Assembly (NCBI GenBank): GCA_965602855.1
Contig: CBFCZV010000014.1
Coordinates: forward strand, 1 to 64,000
DNA from: LH-M37 sp965602855
GTDB taxonomy: Bacteria; Pseudomonadota; Gammaproteobacteria; SZUA-229
Length of the DNA stretch: 64,000 bases
Direction of reading: 5' to 3'
Part shown: positions 62,139 through 64,000 of the stretch, piece by piece
How the letters are laid out: every line of letters begins with the position of its first letter
Position numbering within the stretch: position 1 is the first letter of the stretch
Notes under the pieces: model-generated
What the model was told of the DNA's origin: nothing
What the model saw: only the letters and a program-made list of their open reading frames with translations
Databases searched by the model: none
Translations under genes and position numbers: made by a program

Positions 62139-63974
62139 ATGCCACGTTACCGCTCAAAAACCACGACTGAAGGCCGCAATATGGCCGGTGCCCGCTCACT
62201 GTGGCGTGCGACCGGAATGAAAGATGATGATTTCCAGAAGCCGATTATCGCGGTGGTCAATTCGTTCACCCAGTTTGTGCCGGGGCATGTGCACCTTAAA
62301 GACATGGGGCAACTGGTCGCTCGCGAGATTGAAAAAGCCGGTGGTGTTGCCAAGGAATTCAACACCATTGCGGTTGATGATGGTATCGCGATGGGCCACG
62401 ATGGCATGTTGTACAGCCTGCCGAGCCGCGATCTGATTGCGGATTCAGTCGAATATATGGTCAATGCACATTGTGCCGATGCCATGGTCTGCATTTCCAA
62501 CTGCGACAAGATCACACCGGGCATGCTGATGGCCGCGATGCGTATCAATATCCCGGTGGTGTTCGTGACCGGTGGGCCGATGGAAGCCGGCAAGACCAAG
62601 CTCGCCGAGCATGCCCTGGATCTGGTTGATGCCATGGTCATTGCAGTTGACGACAGTGCCAGTGACGAAAAGGTTGCTGAGTACGAGCGTTCCGCTTGCC
62701 CGACCTGCGGTTCCTGTTCCGGCATGTTTACCGCCAACTCTATGAACTGCCTGAGCGAAGCGCTGGGCCTGAGCCTGCCTGGCAATGGCACCGTAGTGGC
62801 CACCCATTCTGACCGTGAGGCACTGTTCAAACGCGCCGGTTCGCTGATCGTTGAACTGACTAAACGCTATTATGAACAGGATGATGACAGCGTACTGCCA
62901 CGCAGCATCGGTTCGAAAGCAGCGTTCAACAATGCCATGACGGTGGATATCGCCATGGGTGGCTCGACCAACACCATTCTTCACCTGCTCGCTATCGCGC
63001 AGGAGGCTGGAGTTGACTTCAGCCTGAAAGACATCGACGAGTTGAGCCGCAAGGTACCACAACTGTGCAAGGTGGCACCGAACACGCCGAAATACCATAT
63101 CGAAGACGTACACCGTGCCGGTGGCATCTTCGGCATACTCGGCGAACTCAACCGTGCCGGCATGCTTGATGACCAGTGCCCGACGGTACATAGTGCCACG
63201 ATGCGGGAAGGACTTGAACAATGGGATATCACCCTCAATGATAATGCTGAAGTCGCTGAATTCTTCAAGGCCGGTCCGGCCGGGATTCCCACACAGACCG
63301 CGTTCAGCCAGAGCACACGCTGGCCATCACTGGATGATGATCGCGAGAACGGTTGCATTCGCTCACTCGAACACGCCTATAGTCTGGAAGGTGGTCTCGC
63401 CGTATTGCACGGCAATATTGCCGAGGATGGTTGTGTGGTCAAAACTGCGGGCGTCGATGAATCTATCCTGGTGTTCGAAGGCAGCGCGCATATCACCGAA
63501 TCACAGGACCAGGCTGTTGATGACATCCTCAATGACCGGGTTAAAGAAGGCGATGTGGTCATCGTGCGTTACGAAGGACCGAAAGGTGGGCCGGGCATGC
63601 AGGAAATGTTGTATCCAACTTCCTACATCAAGTCGAAAGGCCTCGGCGAAAGCTGCGCGCTGCTGACTGACGGTCGCTTCTCCGGCGGTACCTCGGGTCT
63701 GTCGATCGGTCACGTTTCACCCGAAGCTGCTGCCGGTGGTGCAATTGGTCTGGTGCGTAATGGTGACAAGATTCGTATCGACATCCCGAATCGCTCGATA
63801 GATGTTTTGTTATCCGAAGAAGAACTGGCGCAGCGTAGGGTAGAGCAGGATAAGTTGGGTTGGGCACCGGAGCAGGCGAGGCCGCGTAAAGTGAGTGCGG
63901 CGTTGAAGGCTTATGCTTTGTTGGCGACCAGTGCGGATAAGGGGGCGGTTAGGGATTTATCGAAACTTGACTGA
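62139..63974 (+). CDS. ilvD: dihydroxy-acid dehydratase
   Basis: A 611-residue iron-sulfur enzyme of valine, leucine and isoleucine synthesis. Cluster cysteines are in ISNCDKITPGM and CPTCGSCSGMFTANSMNC; GRFSGGTSGLSIGHVSPEAA is the conserved C-terminal block. Length is normal for the E. coli type. The first ~1650 bases use GC-rich codons (CTG, CGC, GCC), unlike neighbours; near 63800 usage switches to TTG/TTA, AGG and other local codons. The gene is complete; 26 bases remain to the window edge. Confidence 0.95.
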   Translation: MPRYRSKTTTEGRNMAGARSLWRATGMKDDDFQKPIIAVVNSFTQFVPGHVHLKDMGQLVAREIEKAGGVAKEFNTIAVDDGIAMGHDGMLYSLPSRDLIADSVEYMVNAHCADAMVCISNCDKITPGMLMAAMRINIPVVFVTGGPMEAGKTKLAEHALDLVDAMVIAVDDSASDEKVAEYERSACPTCGSCSGMFTANSMNCLSEALGLSLPGNGTVVATHSDREALFKRAGSLIVELTKRYYEQDDDSVLPRSIGSKAAFNNAMTVDIAMGGSTNTILHLLAIAQEAGVDFSLKDIDELSRKVPQLCKVAPNTPKYHIEDVHRAGGIFGILGELNRAGMLDDQCPTVHSATMREGLEQWDITLNDNAEVAEFFKAGPAGIPTQTAFSQSTRWPSLDDDRENGCIRSLEHAYSLEGGLAVLHGNIAEDGCVVKTAGVDESILVFEGSAHITESQDQAVDDILNDRVKEGDVVIVRYEGPKGGPGMQEMLYPTSYIKSKGLGESCALLTDGRFSGGTSGLSIGHVSPEAAAGGAIGLVRNGDKIRIDIPNRSIDVLLSEEELAQRRVEQDKLGWAPEQARPRKVSAALKAYALLATSADKGAVRDLSKLD

Positions 63975-64000
63975 GTAATAGTTAATATTTATTTAGTTTT

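Overview
The window reads as chromosomal DNA of a gammaproteobacterium, probably marine or salt-tolerant. The gene set is typical of that class (fabA/fabB, bolA, bpt, ycgL, rimO, tcdA, trhP, rnd, a proteobacterial gshA, znuABC, and the small families DUF3301 and DUF4426). There is an unusually heavy load of sodium/proton transport: a CPA1 exchanger with a cyclic-nucleotide domain, an NhaD antiporter next to an SLC13 carrier, and a nine-gene Mrp-type cluster. By eye the DNA is moderately AT-rich. I saw no rRNA, tRNA or CRISPR array.

The standout is at 11.2-16.0 kb. The gene at 11192-13555 looks at first like a quinol-dependent nitric oxide reductase (qNor), but it carries every substitution I know as diagnostic of the putative nitric oxide dismutase (Nod). 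The His-His FeB pair is His-Asn (H552-N553), the second active-site Glu is Gln (Q574), and the quinol-site His, Glu and Asp are gone. Nod is thought to split 2 NO into N2 and O2. About 2.4 kb upstream lies the start of a second nod copy, with an identical leader and about 91% identity over 341 bp. It is cut off by a 77-bp hairpin element that abuts a truncated IS3-type transposase gene. Between the copies sit a small outer-membrane-like protein and two lipoproteins, and beyond the broken copy is a lipoprotein with one c-type haem motif.

Layout. 0-11 kb: hybrid sensor kinase, dienelactone hydrolase-like protein, bacteriohaemerythrin with a ligand change, DUF1015, tRNA hydroxylase trhP, a secreted unknown with a TlpA thioredoxin, peroxiredoxin, CPA1 antiporter. 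11-17 kb: nod region and a solitary mobile mystery protein A regulator with a perfect palindrome. 17-32 kb: gshA, bolA, an HD-GYP protein lacking the metal His, bpt, metH, a DnaA-box cluster, uup, a FecR-domain protein, a PLP enzyme, fabB/fabA. 32-40 kb: small conserved genes, rnd, gloA, thiol and oxygenase genes, a TauE/SafE-like transporter. 40-51 kb: ion transport (LysR, SLC13, nhaD, then mrpEFG-B-C-D-D-x-D). 51-64 kb: rimO, tcdA, membrane cold-shock protein, ycgL, hemL, thiE-thiD with two YjbQ paralogues, znuA and znuCB around a small cysteine protein, and ilvD, most of which has a different codon style from its neighbours.

Functional themes are sodium-motive-force management, thiol/peroxide defence (gshA, peroxiredoxin, glutaredoxin, gloA), cofactor synthesis (thiamine, haem, B12-dependent methionine) and nitric oxide chemistry through nod. 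No nitrite reductase or other denitrification gene is in the window, so the source of NO must lie elsewhere.
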